Below, in pieces: positions 25,738-40,700 of a DNA stretch of 64,000 nucleotides. The position numbers and the translations under genes were made by a program. Position 1 is the first letter of the stretch, and every line of letters starts with the position of its first letter. The stretch is from the NCBI RefSeq assembly GCF_000524195.1, contig NW_020170481.1, forward strand, positions 91,499 to 155,498. The letters are read 5' to 3'. The notes under the pieces are model-generated. The model was given only the letters and a program-made list of their open reading frames with translations. It searched no databases and was not told where the DNA came from. Source of the stretch: Echinococcus granulosus. Its lineage: Eukaryota; Platyhelminthes; Cestoda; Cyclophyllidea; Taeniidae.

Positions 25738-28700
25738 CTGTTGCAAACAAGCATCAAATTGTATGTGAAAGAGGGATAGAGAAAGCGTGAGAGCAAGTGG
25801 AAGTATGGATAGAAGAAAGAGGCTGAACTGACCCTCAATTCGGAGCCAGTAGCGAGAACAATCTCGCCGGAAGTCATTACGCAGATGCCCGTGATACGAC
25901 GCAAGGCATCGTTCATGAAGCGCTCAGCGGAGGCAAATTTCCGCACACCACGGCAGCTGTTCTGAGCACTCACCGCTCCACTACCACTGTTACTGCTGCT
26001 ACTACTGTTGCTGCTGCTGTCACTTCCACCACCGATTAGTGGATGAACTTCACCATTATGGTAGGCGAAAATACAGCCTGCACCGTTGTCAGCAACAAGA
26101 ATACGTCCAGTGCAAGGGCAAATGCAAACGCTCGTAGGTTCCACAAACCTCGAACTGCTGATACGATCCACGATCTGGAAGGTGAAATATAAAGCAAGCA
26201 CAATTGACGTGGTGACCTGGTTGATATATTCAAGCCTGAATGAAAATCCCTCTTCGTGTCTCCTCCTCCTCTGCCTCTCGCCCAATTTAACAGTTATTGG
26301 AGGAAGAAGCCTGGTAATACCTCCAATTTGATATAGAAATCAAAACATGCTGACTATGCCATCCTTATCCTATTTACGTTGTCAGGAGGCATTTAAACTG
26401 TCACTACCATGTCGTGTCATTCTCCACTAACTGTCTAAACTGTCAATGAAGAAGAATATTTATGATGATGATGGAATAAAGCTGCAACAACATCACTGCA
26501 GGCCTAACTTATCCCTCCTCCGCAAATAAGTACCCATTTTCATCATTTGGCAATAAATTTGCCCTACCAGATGGGAAAGCAAACAATGACCCCATTACGG
26601 TCTTTAGAACGACAAAAACACGCCTTCGTCAGGTAACACCTACAGTCCGAATAACAGGAAACACGTGCACGAGGAGTGCGGATCTTAAGGCAGGCCAGGT
26701 AACAGCCCTCTAGCCACCAACGTGACCTTATCTCGCCTCCATACCTCATTTGACTGCAGATCCAACAGCATCAGTTCATTTGCTCGCCAATTCACAATCC
26801 ACAGTCCCCGCGGTCCTAGCGCCATGCCAGTGGCCGCCTGACCACGAAGAGCCTCGCTGCCCCCCAACACTGACTTCACGCGTCCGGTGGCTGCGTCAGC
26901 AACCAGGAGACGACTGTTTCCTGTGTCCAGAAGGAGGACGTTAACACTGTCGTCTGGTGGTGTTGGAATGGTGGTAGCAGTTGGTGTCTGAAATCGACTG
27001 GAGGGCACCACAGCAACAGCGAATGGCTGTACTAGTCCGCGACCATCTGGACCTGTGAGGGGAGGGAGGTATGAAAGAGGCTATTTCACCTAATGTTATA
27101 GAAGATAGTGTCCAAGATCCTTTGGAGTTTTATAATATGATAGATGCGGAGAGCGCAATGAAGCAACATGCATGACGTGGGTAGCAAAGCAGACTAGGAG
27201 CGGAAAGATGTATACATGCAACCCACCATCCACAATGCTCCAGCGCGCTCTCTGACGTCCACGAACGTGCAGATTGAAGGGTGAACCACGGATGGGGCGA
27301 GAGAGAATCTGCACCACAAGACAGTGCGCGCCTGGACTGAGAGCACACAGACTGACCTCGTAGGTACCGTCGCCGTGATCTACCAGACACACAGGCGCCT
27401 CACGACCCTGGGCATCCTCGAAACGCACATTAATTGGATCAGTGCCTGCAGTCTGAGGCTCACCGTGGTAGTCGTAGGCCCGCACCATCACCTGCACCAA
27501 CGCCAAATTGAAAAACAAGAAAATTTACCATATTCAACAATCTTAGTGGAGCCATCAAGAGTGAGGCAGTCCACCAACACTTCTATAGCACCAAATGCTC
27601 AGCTAGTCATCACTTAAAAATCGTATTCAACTTAGTTCCCAAAGCAGATAACCCGGAATCTCATCCATCACGTACCACATGCTACCAACCATTTAGCATA
27701 TGAGAGAGGTTTTAAGTGACAGCAGTGTAGCATAGAGCACCATACTGTATTGTACCGAGGAACTGGCACATGCCTGTTTATACGTCCCTTCGCATTGCTT
27801 ACAGGAAGTCAATGTGTACCGATCTGCATCAAACACACCACGCAAACAATCCAGCGTCACCTGATACACGCTAAGAACTAAACAAACTCGTATTACAAAG
27901 GTCTTCTCTATTACCGTTACCATAGGTCGAAATACATAAATAAATCAAAGAGACGTCCAAACTCTCTCTCCTCTCCACCCTCCTCTCTTCCCCTCTTTTG
28001 CTCCACCCCTTATTCTCACTCCTAGACAATCATCACTGCAAATAACGCACCTTAGCGAGTAGGTGGAGGTAAAGCTCCTCTGGTAGTTTGGCTGTACACA
28101 ATGGTGGATAGGTGGTGCTCACAGCAATGCGACCGAAAGCCGCCAAACACCGGGCAATGTCCACGAAACTCGCTGATCCGGGCTGTGGAGTCGTGGTTCT
28201 TGTTGCTGCTGTCAGTGCCGAGCATTCGCCCCTGACTGACTGTTGCAAAGAAGGTGGTGAAGGAGGATTGTCGTGATAACGCAAGAAAGCGTTCTCGCGT
28301 GGCTCCGTCAGACTCGCTATCGTGTCCAACTTGTCGTTCAGGTAACTGATCCCCTTTGAGATGGAGCGCACGTCGATCTGTGTGAAGGGAGCAAAACAAT
28401 GCACCAATCTGATCACAGAGGAAATTCAGATGCTCCCGATTACTTTAAATATTGTCACCTCAAATTCCTCTTAGCCACGTGACCACCTGGGTCTGCGACT
28501 CTAGGCCAAAGCTTCTTAAATGGGTTGTTACTGGATGCTAAGGTTTTGACCTCAGCTGGCAATGTCTGCAATTGTCCGATTACAGGCCACTTTGAATATA
28601 ACAGCAGTCGCTCCTAGAAAGATGTCTTCCTTCTCTCCTCAACTCCCCCCCTTTCTCACTATCTAAATTCTACAAGCAGTTTGGAAATGGCTTGTTCAAA

Positions 28701-31700
28701 TCCCCTCAATGGTAAATACAAGGTTCAGATAATAAATATTCACGTTAGGATCAAGGTCATTCGAACAAGAATGTGAAGACCAATCGAGTCCACAAATGAA
28801 TGCAACTACTCCAATTGTGTCACAATTTTCGATGACCCTCATCCTGTATTTGTACAGAGCCCATGTCACACATGCGTGACGGTAGAAGGAAACGTGTTGC
28901 GAGTGTTGGCCCAATCACGAACTAGAGGGTGAGATTGACAGAGGCTACCAAATGTGCAACCCCGCCACTCCGACGATGAAGTACGCGATTGTGTTGTTAA
29001 AACTTTCTGTTGTAAGTAACTTTTATCTGCAGTCCCTGCTTCTCGCTGGATTGTGATTAGCGATGGTCAATTGTGCGACCACCTTTGTAGCGTCAGGGGA
29101 ATCCAGCCTTGTGACTAATAAGTATCGAAGACCTATTCTGTCACACATCAGATCCACCCGTACATGAACTGAAGCTTGACAAGCACCATTAAGTAACCTA
29201 ATAGGTGTTCGCATATCACCTGCCTTCTAAACCACAGTAGACATCAAAGTGAGGTGATTCCAGATTTTGAGCATTTTACCACGAATGGAGTCGTCTAAGA
29301 ATTGCTCTTCCCGGCCTGGAATTTGAAGGAGGGAAAAGATGGAGAGACAGAGCAGACCCACCCACGGCAGCAGCCGTTAGGTCATTAATCTAGACGAGGA
29401 TAATATTCACCTATCACATCTACCCAAGCCGAATAAAACATGGACAAAGTATACAAACGGATGACTGTGCATGAAAGAGCAAACATTTACATGCAAATCA
29501 GACCTCCTCTCTCTCTCGTGGCATAAATTACAGTTACGATGTCGTCTGGTGCCGTGCTCAGACCTGTCCATTTGACTACATCTTCTACTCTCTCGCCTTC
29601 TATTCCCTACTTTTGAGCACATTTAAAAACACTGATTTTGAATATACAATGTAGCTCAGGAGGGTCACGTTCAGGATTAGTAGCTTTTAGTGCCTTAGTC
29701 ACTGAATATCCATTGACCACCACAGGCTAAATGGAGATGGCCACTACCAAGTAGCCTCAATTTAGGAGGTGGTGAGGTGGAAGAAAAAAATGCTGGCTAA
29801 GCTGAGGTAAGAAGCACAGGGTTAACAAATCCACAGGCGTACCCACACAACGTGATTTTCATAGGATAAAGTGGTGCTTTGAAAATGGGTGGATGCGCAA
29901 TAGCGATGATTAATGACAAGGAATATAAAGTATATGAAACTGCAAAGATGGTTTAAACACATTTAACAATGTCGAAAAGTGCCTGGATGCCTGAAACATC
30001 CCAAATCAAAACTGCCTCACTGAACGGCTTTTGATAAAAAATCAAAAAAAGTAGTAGGAGGAGAAGAAGGAGGAGGCATTTGACGCACTAGACTATTGAG
30101 ACGATCACACTGTTCGCGCACCAGACCGCGTTCGGACTCGATGAGAGCCAGTTGGTCCTCCAGTGCGTGTCGCTTCTCCTCACTTATGCGTCGAATGCTC
30201 TGCGTCACCTCCGCCTGTCTGCGCTCCACCAGTGCTCGAATCTCCGCAAAACTCGACTCCGCCGCCTGTTTATGTGTGCGCGTGTGGATGTGTGAAAGAT
30301 ATCTCCAGTTAGGCGCAGTTGCAAGTTATAAATCGACGAAAAACGATCAACAAACGAACCGACTGAAGTAGTTGACTAACCCTTTTATAATTTCTACTTG
30401 GCTAATTACAGATGATAGTCTAGAGATAACGTCTTACTCTACTGTGAAACATTTGACGTAAAAATGGGTGCCTATCTTCAATGATGCAATAAATAGGGTA
30501 AAAATGAATAAGTAGCAGTGTTTATTTTCTTATTTGATGTAGCATTTTCATTTTACCGCACTTTAAACATGGACCAACACCAAAAAACCAAAACACCGAC
30601 AGAGATCAAAGGAAAGGCTTAATCAAAATTAGTCAATCACGTTACGAACAAGTGTGACGAAACTGCAGACGTAACTTCAAAAGGATAATTTGGCCAGCTA
30701 AATCGGACAAAGCCATCAGGAATTATTATGACCGCAAACCAATAAATGGAATGAAAAGGAAGTGGAGGTGGAAGAAGGAGCATTGAAGAAAGCAAATACT
30801 TAAAGAAGTAAGTAGTTACAGATCAAGGGCCAAGAAAGGAAAGGAGTAATGAAATCACCAATCGATATGGAGCAGCGTTCTGATTGGCCGGCTTTCTCGG
30901 TCCCAGAAAACTCGATTAACCTATAAATCTTCCCGTTTGCTAAACTGGCAAGCTGATTGGTGGGTTGTAAACATGACAAAAAGGTGACGTTGACAATTCA
31001 ACCGCATCATTAATAACTTGAAATACATAAACTTAGAAAAGTAAATAACACAGAATGATCAATGAGAAAAATGAAAATTGGTTAAATTAGAGAACATCCA
31101 GGTGGGTAAGAGGATTCCCTAGATATTCTACACCACCCTTTATTTTTAATTAATGAGACGGTAGTAGAAAGCGGCAAGCGGCAAACCAGCCATAATCTGC
31201 ATGTGTGAGATTTTAGATGTGTCAATGAATTTGGGAATTGGGAAATCCCCGATGCGCAATGCGACACAAGAAAAGGGCGAAACTGGAATAACTAACTCTG
31301 ATCTTAAAGTGAGAAATACATTTACTCAAGAGATGGAAATGGTGTAAAATAAGGAAATGGAATCTCCTGTCAAACGACAAACCAACTAACAAATTAGCCA
31401 AAAGGAAGTGCTTCCATTACCATGTTAATGGACGGTCGAAAGAAGTAGAATAAATTTGTAGTAAAAAGATAGTCGGCTAATAACTGAGAAGGGGATAAGA
31501 AAGGGAGAAAAACAAATGATGCTGAATAGCGTGTGCTCGCACCCAGGAATCCTCCACGGTGATTCGTCCAGCACAGCTCACTCCCAAGTGTTACCTTCTC
31601 TCAACCAAGGTTCCATTGGAAAACACAAGTGTGCATCCAATCCACTGGTGTGAACAAAAAGCATTCACAAAGTAGACGTCACGTGTTTGTGACGCTTGTA

Positions 31701-34700
31701 GCCGAACAATCGAATAATAGTATCACGGGTTTCGGCAAACCGGTAAATAACATGATGGAACTTAAGTCTAAGTAATGAAGTCGAGGAGTAGTTATCCATA
31801 TTCACTTGGCAGTAAAGGCGTCAGAGACAGAGGTAGTGGGTGAGATGGTCCCATTGACATTGCCCTTATTACGAATTGCAAGCGTTGCATAATACTAGGG
31901 AAATGAGAGGGAATAAATGCCACTTTATCACCTAACGTGATCTTAACTGTTTCCTGATCGAGGCGCAGAAAAGGGGAGAAAAACACAAGAATGTTGACTG
32001 ACCAATCATGAGGCCGAGCTACTTCGCCTTCTAAATGCAGTAATGCGACTAACGGATTTTAAAGTGCAGGCTTTTCTCCACACTACTTCGCCCATCCTTA
32101 ACCCACTCTCTACCTTTAATACAAGCAACGTTTGAATAAATTTAAAAATTATTGCCTAATACGATTTGACTCAATTTTGGGCGCACCAAATGATTGGTAC
32201 ATTAATTGGGCGGATTTAAGCATTGCCTTGAGGGGTGACAGCCCAATCACCGCTTCGTGGCGGGCGGACGATTAGCCAACTCACCTGTCAACCTCCAAAA
32301 CGAAAAAAGGACAATGCTTGAGAATGGGAGAAATGGTGAAATATCGTAAAGTATAAGGAGAGAAAACAGAGGTATTATAAGCCAAATATGACAGAGACAG
32401 TTCACTTAAGGCTAATTACCGGTAAAGTGGACTTATGGCAGGCATATTTATTACGGAGAGCGAGGGTAACACACACACACACACACATACACACATGTGA
32501 TTGCACCATCCAGTGATTAAAGTCCCCAAAAACTGGGTCAAAATAGCCTAAATTTCAAGTTTTCTAAAAATTTGGCCATGTACTTTAACAAACAGAGGAA
32601 ATGGCAGCTTTGTGTCCTGTTTTTAAGGATCAACAAAAGAAGATGAAGTAGACACCGTCAGTAGGAAGAATGGCGCACGTGATAGTTTTTTATGCAATTC
32701 CAGCCCACCAATGACTTGTAATTTTGTGAAAACTTTCTAAGAAGGTATGTATGGAAGTAGAGATTTCCACGTTAGAGGGAGGATGGCACAAACTAGTACT
32801 TCTTACCTTAAGAAATTCTATTCTGATCTTGGTGTCTTGGGGGTTAAGCACCTGGGGACTCTCATCAACCTCCTTTAAGATTCCTCATTTGCGGTCATTG
32901 GGAGAGCCTTTTGACGTTTGATGGACTGATAACACAGCCTCTATTGTAAAACATGACTTTCTGGAGCGAGTGTGAAGTGAATAATAACTAGATAGTGTAG
33001 AGAAAAAGCTAAACTGGTGAGGCAGTTTTTTCATCCAGATAAGAATGGAGTCACCCAAAACCTTCTCGCCTTGATAACAACCATTCCGACATGAACCTAG
33101 CGGCTGCCTAATCAGGCCCTTGCTCAAGTAAACACACCCTGCTATGCTAATCTGCCTCTATCTGCCCGTGAAGTAAACATGGAGTAAGTAGAGAGGGAAA
33201 AAGTGAGGGAGGAAAGGTACCTTGGAGTAACCACTTTTTTCATCAGTGATTGGATGGACTTGGAAAAATTACAGCAGGCAGAAAGAAGATTACTAGCACG
33301 GAGGCATTCACCAAAAAAGCGACAAACTAGTCGGCTACCGTCGGCGAAAGAAAAACCGCTGAAAGAAGGGGGGTTAACGCTTTCGCGTGATTAAAGGCCT
33401 CTTTACCTCATCTCCTACTACACATTTGCAAACGAAACGGGCTTCTCGAGTACCATAGTCTGCTGCTGCTACAATCAATCAGTCAATCAACCGAATAGAA
33501 GCAGCGCCTCCGGTCTCATGTAGACAGACGATCCCCAAACCAAGTCATTTCCAATGATTCCACCAAGGGATAAGAGGTGTCGTCAATGCCTCCGAAATAA
33601 AAATGGCGAAAGCCGGGTTTGGAAGGTTCAAAAAAGAAGCAAAATATGCTGCAGTTGATAAGACGCCGAGGAAGAGAGTAGCAAATTTTATGGACGAAGA
33701 ATCCGTTGACTGATAGAGAATTAAACACACCAATCAAAAACAACGGAGACAGGTGCTCTTCTAACATTCCAACATAAAACATCCTGATACAAAGGTAGGG
33801 TTGCGTCGACTCTTTAGAGCAAGAAGAGGAGGAAGAGATAAGAATTACCTTCCCTCAAGGGGAGGGGAGATTACACCAGTGGAACCGTTCGTGCCCCCCA
33901 ACCCCATCGACGTCGCTTATGCCTTTACCTAGCAAGGCCCTTATAAAAGTGGGTGCAAGATCACTGATACCGCTAATAAGGATTTAATCTGTAACCCTCA
34001 CCGCTCTCCCTCCTCTCTCGCCCCTACTTTTGAAGGAATAAAGGCAGGAGTAAGGATCATACTATGGATTCTCAGCCAGGCAAAGGAGGATGCTAAATAA
34101 GTTAGTCAATCAAGGAGTTGTAAAGTGAGGCGATTCGACCCTCCTCCTCTTCCTATTCCACCCAATGAGGTGCCTGCTTTTCCAACCACATGGAAACATG
34201 ATTATGTTTGCAGCCTCCAAAATCATTCATATTGCGAATCTCAGGACTCCAGATACCATAACTTGTCGTAACCTGTAAAATATGGTGAAAAGCGATTAGA
34301 TGGGTAGAGAGATGAATAATAAATTTGAGTCTCCAAGGTAACTTTCATTACTGCTTCATTTGACAGTGAAGCAGACAAGCATTCTGCCATAAAACTACAC
34401 TCAAATGACAAGATGTGATATGGATTGGAATTAAAACTGGCCAAATAACTGAGCACCAGGTAGGATAATACTTGTGTCTACAAGGCCGGAGCCGTCTTGA
34501 CACACCACAAATTCTCGTTTCGGCGTGTCTACTTGGCGTGAGGTCAAATAAACACGCCATTCTCCGCTACTCTTCGTTGCTGTCGCAGCATCATCTTGTC
34601 AAGCTCAAAGTCACCTAATTTATTGCCTCTGTCATTACGGGAAAAAAATGCCAATTGGACAACGAAGATTCTTTAAACCTCTCTTCACGAAATTGCCATA

Positions 34701-37700
34701 ACCTGTAGCCCCTATTTCCTTCCAAATGAAGAGTAGCTGCTAGGTCTACTATGTCATCGAAACGACGTATTTATAGTGACCAAATTAGCTGCGAAACCTG
34801 AAGGAGAGCATCTTTCTACCGCTGACCTCAGGCACACACACACACACACACACGCAGAGAGAACGACAGAGCAAGAGACATCAAACAGCCCTAGGGTTAA
34901 CGTTCAAGTTCTAATAAACGAATGCAAAAGTGGTATCTCCAACCTTCCTTGCCCTACAGTCCAGCAGTAGTAAAGAAGGTCAAGAAAATCGTGTACACCG
35001 ATTTATAGAACAGGTGAAAATGAGGCAAGGGGTCAGCGATTTGGGCACCAATCATGAAGTTAGGCGATCAGGACACTAGCGTTAGAGATGAGACGTTTTA
35101 CTGCCCTACGAACTAGTCAATTAGCCAGGGGGCATTGCTCACAGTCAGTGATGATTTATTACCAAATCGCGAAAGCTGAATCGTTCGCCCTGTGTCGCAT
35201 CGGGGGATGGGGAATAGTCAAACCGATGCCAAGGCCTTTAAAAGCAACGCAGAGTGCTACAAAAGCGGCAACCCTCTTCAGACACGTGATGCACATGGCG
35301 TGAAGAATTCAGAGGGAAGAAAAAGAACAGACTCCTTTGAGAGAGGTATTTGGGGAAAGAGAAAGGGACACTTTGACGACAATGGAAGCAATGTGAACGT
35401 ACACTCAGCCTTTCCAGAGGTAAAAAGAATGTTGAAATATGTAGTGTAGTGTAGTGGCGTCAAATTGACATGGATGGGCAAGAATTATGACTGATCATCA
35501 AATTTGTGTGCGTGTGTGTGTGTGTAGAATTGAAAAACGATCCAAAGTGGATCCTAGCAATTACATGTCCGATTGGAGGGTTAAAGATAACGACACAAAA
35601 AATGCGAAGTGGGGCTCGAGAAAACTGAGGGATGAGAAATGGTGAAAAAATTTGCACAAATAAACATGGTTTCGGGCTCCGGGTAATGGCAACATTTCAC
35701 ACAATAAATGAGAGGATGAGGGAAATAAACTTTGATGGAGTTATCCAAGAGAAGTACACCATCTTTGATACCCTATTAGTGGGAAGAACTCGATCTGATG
35801 CTTTGCGTGTTTACCTAAGAGCGCTGACCGAATCTGAGATCGGGGCTGTACAACCGAACGAGCAAAATGGAAGAGATGAAAAGCCTACGAAGGGGCAGAT
35901 AAGCCCGGCCAAAAAGAGGAATCCAGAAAGCCGAGAGATTTTTAAACCTTTTGGCTGGATGCCATTTCTAAAATACACAGTCTTGCATTCAGCATTTACA
36001 AGTTACTTCCAGGAGACTTGCCCAAAAATAGCTCAATCCTGCAAGGTATCGGAAGAAAGGAGGTAAAAACTGAGAAAATAATATCCTGCGAAAGGAAAAA
36101 AATTAGAGTGCATGGACGAAACCAAGCTACAGAGGAGAGGAGGGAAGGATTAAAAAATAACCAGGCTTTCTAGATTGGAAAAGAACTCCAGTAGCTAAGA
36201 CCCCACCCAGCAAGAGGCCAAGAGAAAAAAAAACATGGCCATGGAAGGAACGTAATCACTGATGAAAAAAAGCAGGAAGGAGTAATAAGAAAGAGAAATC
36301 CGTGTATTGGGAAGAAAGTAAGAGAAATTGATGGAAGAGTTAGGAAATCACGATTGCTGACTAGCAAACCGGCTACTTCCACCTAAGTACCAAAAAATGT
36401 AAGTTTATGGATTTAGAGAGGGAGAAGTGAAAGACTTAAAGGAAGGGAGACCATTTCGTAGACATTATGTGGCCACTTGAAATGCCCTTCCACCAAAGAG
36501 TAAAGGGGTGGAATGAAAGGAAGCATAAAAACCTGATAAAAAGGAGAGGAAGAATCACTCACAGCGACACAAGCCTCAGTGGACTCCGCGAGACGTTGTA
36601 GCTCAGCGTTCACAGCCTCCTGTGCGCTATTGAGCTCCTGCACACAGAGACTGGCCTTGTAGAGGAGAATCTCAGAGCAACGTTTGATGGCTACGGAAAA
36701 GCTGATAACGTTGTGAGACAGGGCAGCACCGCTACCGCCTCCACCACCACTGGCATCCACACCGCTGCAGGCCTCTGTCGCGTGACCTCTACAGCGGGAA
36801 TAAGGAATCAATAGTTCAATGACTGAGTGCACACCGACTTAGATGTGGTGGATGAGTCAGTAGTGTCCGCCTTGAATCTAGTAAAAGAACAACAAACTTT
36901 TACGCTTTGAGAAAACAGTAGTGGGTGTCAAATCACTCCACTAAGACGAGCCTTTGTCTATAGCTGGAGTTGGTGAGTGAATTGATGCCTAGGCCACTGA
37001 CGTCACGAGAACCAACATCGATGGCACCTGCACTGCCCACTAACAACGTTGGTATCATCAATGAAATTGTCGGACTCGCTATCTTTCCGACCTGTGCCTG
37101 CCTGGAGTAAGCCTACGCTCCGTCTCTGCCCCGTCTTACTGCCTTAATTCTCTCAGCTCAATGCCAGCCTTCTCCATCCCTCTTATTCACCATAGAACCG
37201 ACGGAAGCGGTGTTAGGCCGCGAAGACGACGACTGAACAACACTCAATATTCCCTCCCCTTGATCATCACAGGAAAACAAGGCGCTTGATGCGTGGAAGA
37301 AAAATGGGGAAGATTGGTCTAGCTTGGCGGACGGAACCACAACGACAACAACGTACTTGCTGAGTCAATTGGAGAGGGAACACATTCATTCTGCCCACCT
37401 CCAGTCGCCTAATTCAATCCAGGAAAGCTTTCAAATGCACTTACAGATGAAGCGAAACCATGAGAACTACCGGCGCTGCAGAGAATCCACTGCTTATCCG
37501 TTGCTTGAAGCATAGGATCTACGCTAACAACGACTATCGGCAAAAATGGAAAGGTAGAAGAGATTACAGCCTTTCAAAAGGCGCCTTAATAAAATCAAGG
37601 CAGTAAGCTGGTTAAAAGTGCCTGTTGTATAGTGGGGGCTGGAGAATACATGGTTAGCTGGATGCAACCGAAAAGAGGCGTTAAAAAGATATCTTCTCTG

Positions 37701-40700
37701 CCTCCTTTCTAGGAGTGGCAGGTGAACAACTTCCATAATCCAAACAGCAGATCCATTTTAGTGTTCGCCTAAATTGCCCCTAGGCAACAAGAAGTAGACG
37801 AAGAAGACGACAAATCTTTTTTTTCCATCGAAATCGGGATGGATAGTAAAATGATGATAGTAGTGGTGGTAATGAGCCAACAAATCTGCCAGTATTAATA
37901 TCTCTCGGCCATTTAGGAGCGTTTGAATCTCACACCAAATCATGCTGGATACGCAGTTATTAAATTCGCCCACACCCTCTCAAATGCGCATTAAACAGAT
38001 ACGCAGGTGGTTTTATTTTCCATGATAAAATCGCTCTTTTTGACTGACTAATAAAAGCGTAATAATCAAACATACTTTTTGCTTCCTCTCTCGCATTTTC
38101 TAACTCCACCATTTGGCAGAAGAATCATCCCTAAGCCAATTGGAAATAAAGGAATGACCTCTAGAGATTCTGTGACTCAAAAAGACATCAATTCGTTCTG
38201 GGAGAGGTCATTTTACCCCCATCACGGAGAGCGGAGTGGGCTTGTATTTACACGATTTAAGGAAGCCAACCCAACTTAAGCTTAAACCCAAACCCACCGA
38301 GTGCTACCACCGCGACAGTCGGGACAGAAGATGACATCACAGGTCTCGCAGAAGAGCAACTCCTGATTCGGGTGCCGCCGACACTTGGGTACGCGGTCAC
38401 GTCGCTGACTAGCCATCAGATCGAGCAGTTGATTGACAATGAAGGCAGGCGGAAAAGTGGCCGCACCACCACTGCCCCGTGGCACCAGGATTGTCTCGCG
38501 GCATATTGGACAACGCATTGTTTCCTCGTCCGCCTGGTGGTGCCAGAAAAAAAAAAAACGAAGACAGCTTAAATGAGGACTTCAAAAAGGCCGAGTGTGC
38601 AGAACTGTGGTGAGGTTAGTGAAATAATCTAAAGGGGTGTGCGGGCCATTTCTTCACTTAGAAAATCGGTGTTTCCGACAGATTTATTCATGCGTGGAGA
38701 CACTGAGGAGGAGGGAATATTCTGAGCTACCTCTCACACACCAAAAGTGGCATTGCTTCAAAAGAAGTCACCAGGAGAATCAGACAACTGGTCACAAAGG
38801 GGAAGAGTGACGCGATTTACAGGTGGGCTGGTGAATACTGTGAGACTGTATCTTTCACCCGCTCAGCCGCAATGACCATGTAGATACAACCCTTAAAAAA
38901 GACTCATCACCTCATACATGGCAAAATGGCATACAACGTACGGGCAAAAGATGTCATAAACAAACGAGATGGTGATAATGGGGATAGTAATGAGAAGAGG
39001 GGCGGGAAGAAGCAAACCTTACATTCTTCATAATCATGAAAAATTATCCACCACCGAGTGACTCATTAATTTAAGATTAAAATGAAAAAAAAATTTCCCA
39101 GTCGCCTACATTAACTTGGAAGAGAGGGCCATGGTTGTTACCTACGTGACATGTAATAAACCAGTCAATCTGTTTACAGTTAGCTTGGCGACTGCTTTGG
39201 GAGAGAAACTTGAACAAACTAGTGGTTTGTCCTTAAACGGTGCACTCACTACCTTACCTTACCTCACCCCACCCATCTGGGTTACCAATTTATCTCCAAA
39301 ACGATCGTGCGTGCATTTGGTGTCACATATTGCAGGCTCGATCTATCCGTTGAAACGTCTTGCAGAAGGCCAAACAACGATTACGGCTGAAATCTATCTG
39401 CTCAATACAACTCGGTGTGCAACACCTCATTCTTCAATTAGCAGACAAGACTGATTAGGGGGAAGATTCTCCTATTCTCCATGTTGCAGAATGACACAAA
39501 GTAAGATCTTGTAAAAGAGGTTGTATTTCAGGATGAGCTGTCGGTTGAAATGGGTTGAGGAGGGGCTGGATGGGATGGGGAATGGAGCACATCACACCCT
39601 CCGTCCCCTCAGTGTGTTCCTACCATACTTCACCAAGTGCTAACGACCTTGGCAGCAGCCTCGGACAATCAGGCCCGAGACAAACAGTCGAGACATAAAA
39701 GTGAGACAGACGGAGGTGACTAATATACCAGGTTCATTTATTGCCTGCCAAAGGCAATGGGTGTTATAAAAGCGGAGAGGGTTAGATTAGCCTGTAGCGG
39801 TGATCATTTGAATGAGCGAACCCTTTTAAGGCGCTGCCCGGAGCAGTTTAACCTTTTGGCTGTTTCCAAAATGCTGAAAACTATGCGGAAAGAGGAAGGT
39901 TTAACCAAGAATGAGTGCTATCAAAGACGCAGTTGGTAAACTACCAGAAAAGTCCTACGATCAGGTACTATTTACAGCGACGAGGACGCAGAAAGAGAGC
40001 AAATCGGCGGACAACTTTAACTCCTGGGAGACAAAAGTCAATTCCTATGCTCATACACTTGGCCAAACTAAATAGTGCTGGAGAGGAGGGTCGGGGGGAA
40101 ATGAACGTGAGTACATACAACGAATGGCACTGGGAAGTAGACTAGACAGGGTAGAGCATGCAGTTTTTCGCGCATAGATGAAGTTAACTATTCTCCTCTT
40201 TTTCACAGTGACTCAGTTGACCCTACACGGACCTCATGCATACATCATGCTAACAGCGAAGGATCTAATTATCACCCATCTTGTAAGACAAAAAAGGACC
40301 GGAAGGAACTAGAATTGTTTAGGTGAGCGAATGGGGACGGGAAGAGGGGGGAAGGGGGGGGGGAAGGATGAGAAAGTGTGCATAACTTACCTCGCAGTCG
40401 TCTGTCGATTTCTGAAAATGAATGATGACAAAGTGAAACACATGCAGTTTAGCAATACACCTGCCACGCGCCTATCTTTGTCACATCTTTGAAAAGGAGA
40501 TCATCAGAGGTACTAGTACAATTAAGCATATATGACTTCCTTTTGTACACGAAAAAAGAAAATGGAGAACGCGCCCTCATCTGAATGCTAGGCCCTTCAG
40601 TTCACGGGCCAAGAAAGAAGGGATAAACTGACATACCACACGGTGAGCTTTGCAACTGTTGGCACGAAGTAAGTCGCTCAAAGGTCGTCCGCAAGGAAAA

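Noticed and set aside
34832..34853. Short repeats considered as a CRISPR-like array
   Set aside because: They are simple CA dinucleotide tracts with no spacers, in eukaryotic intron sequence.
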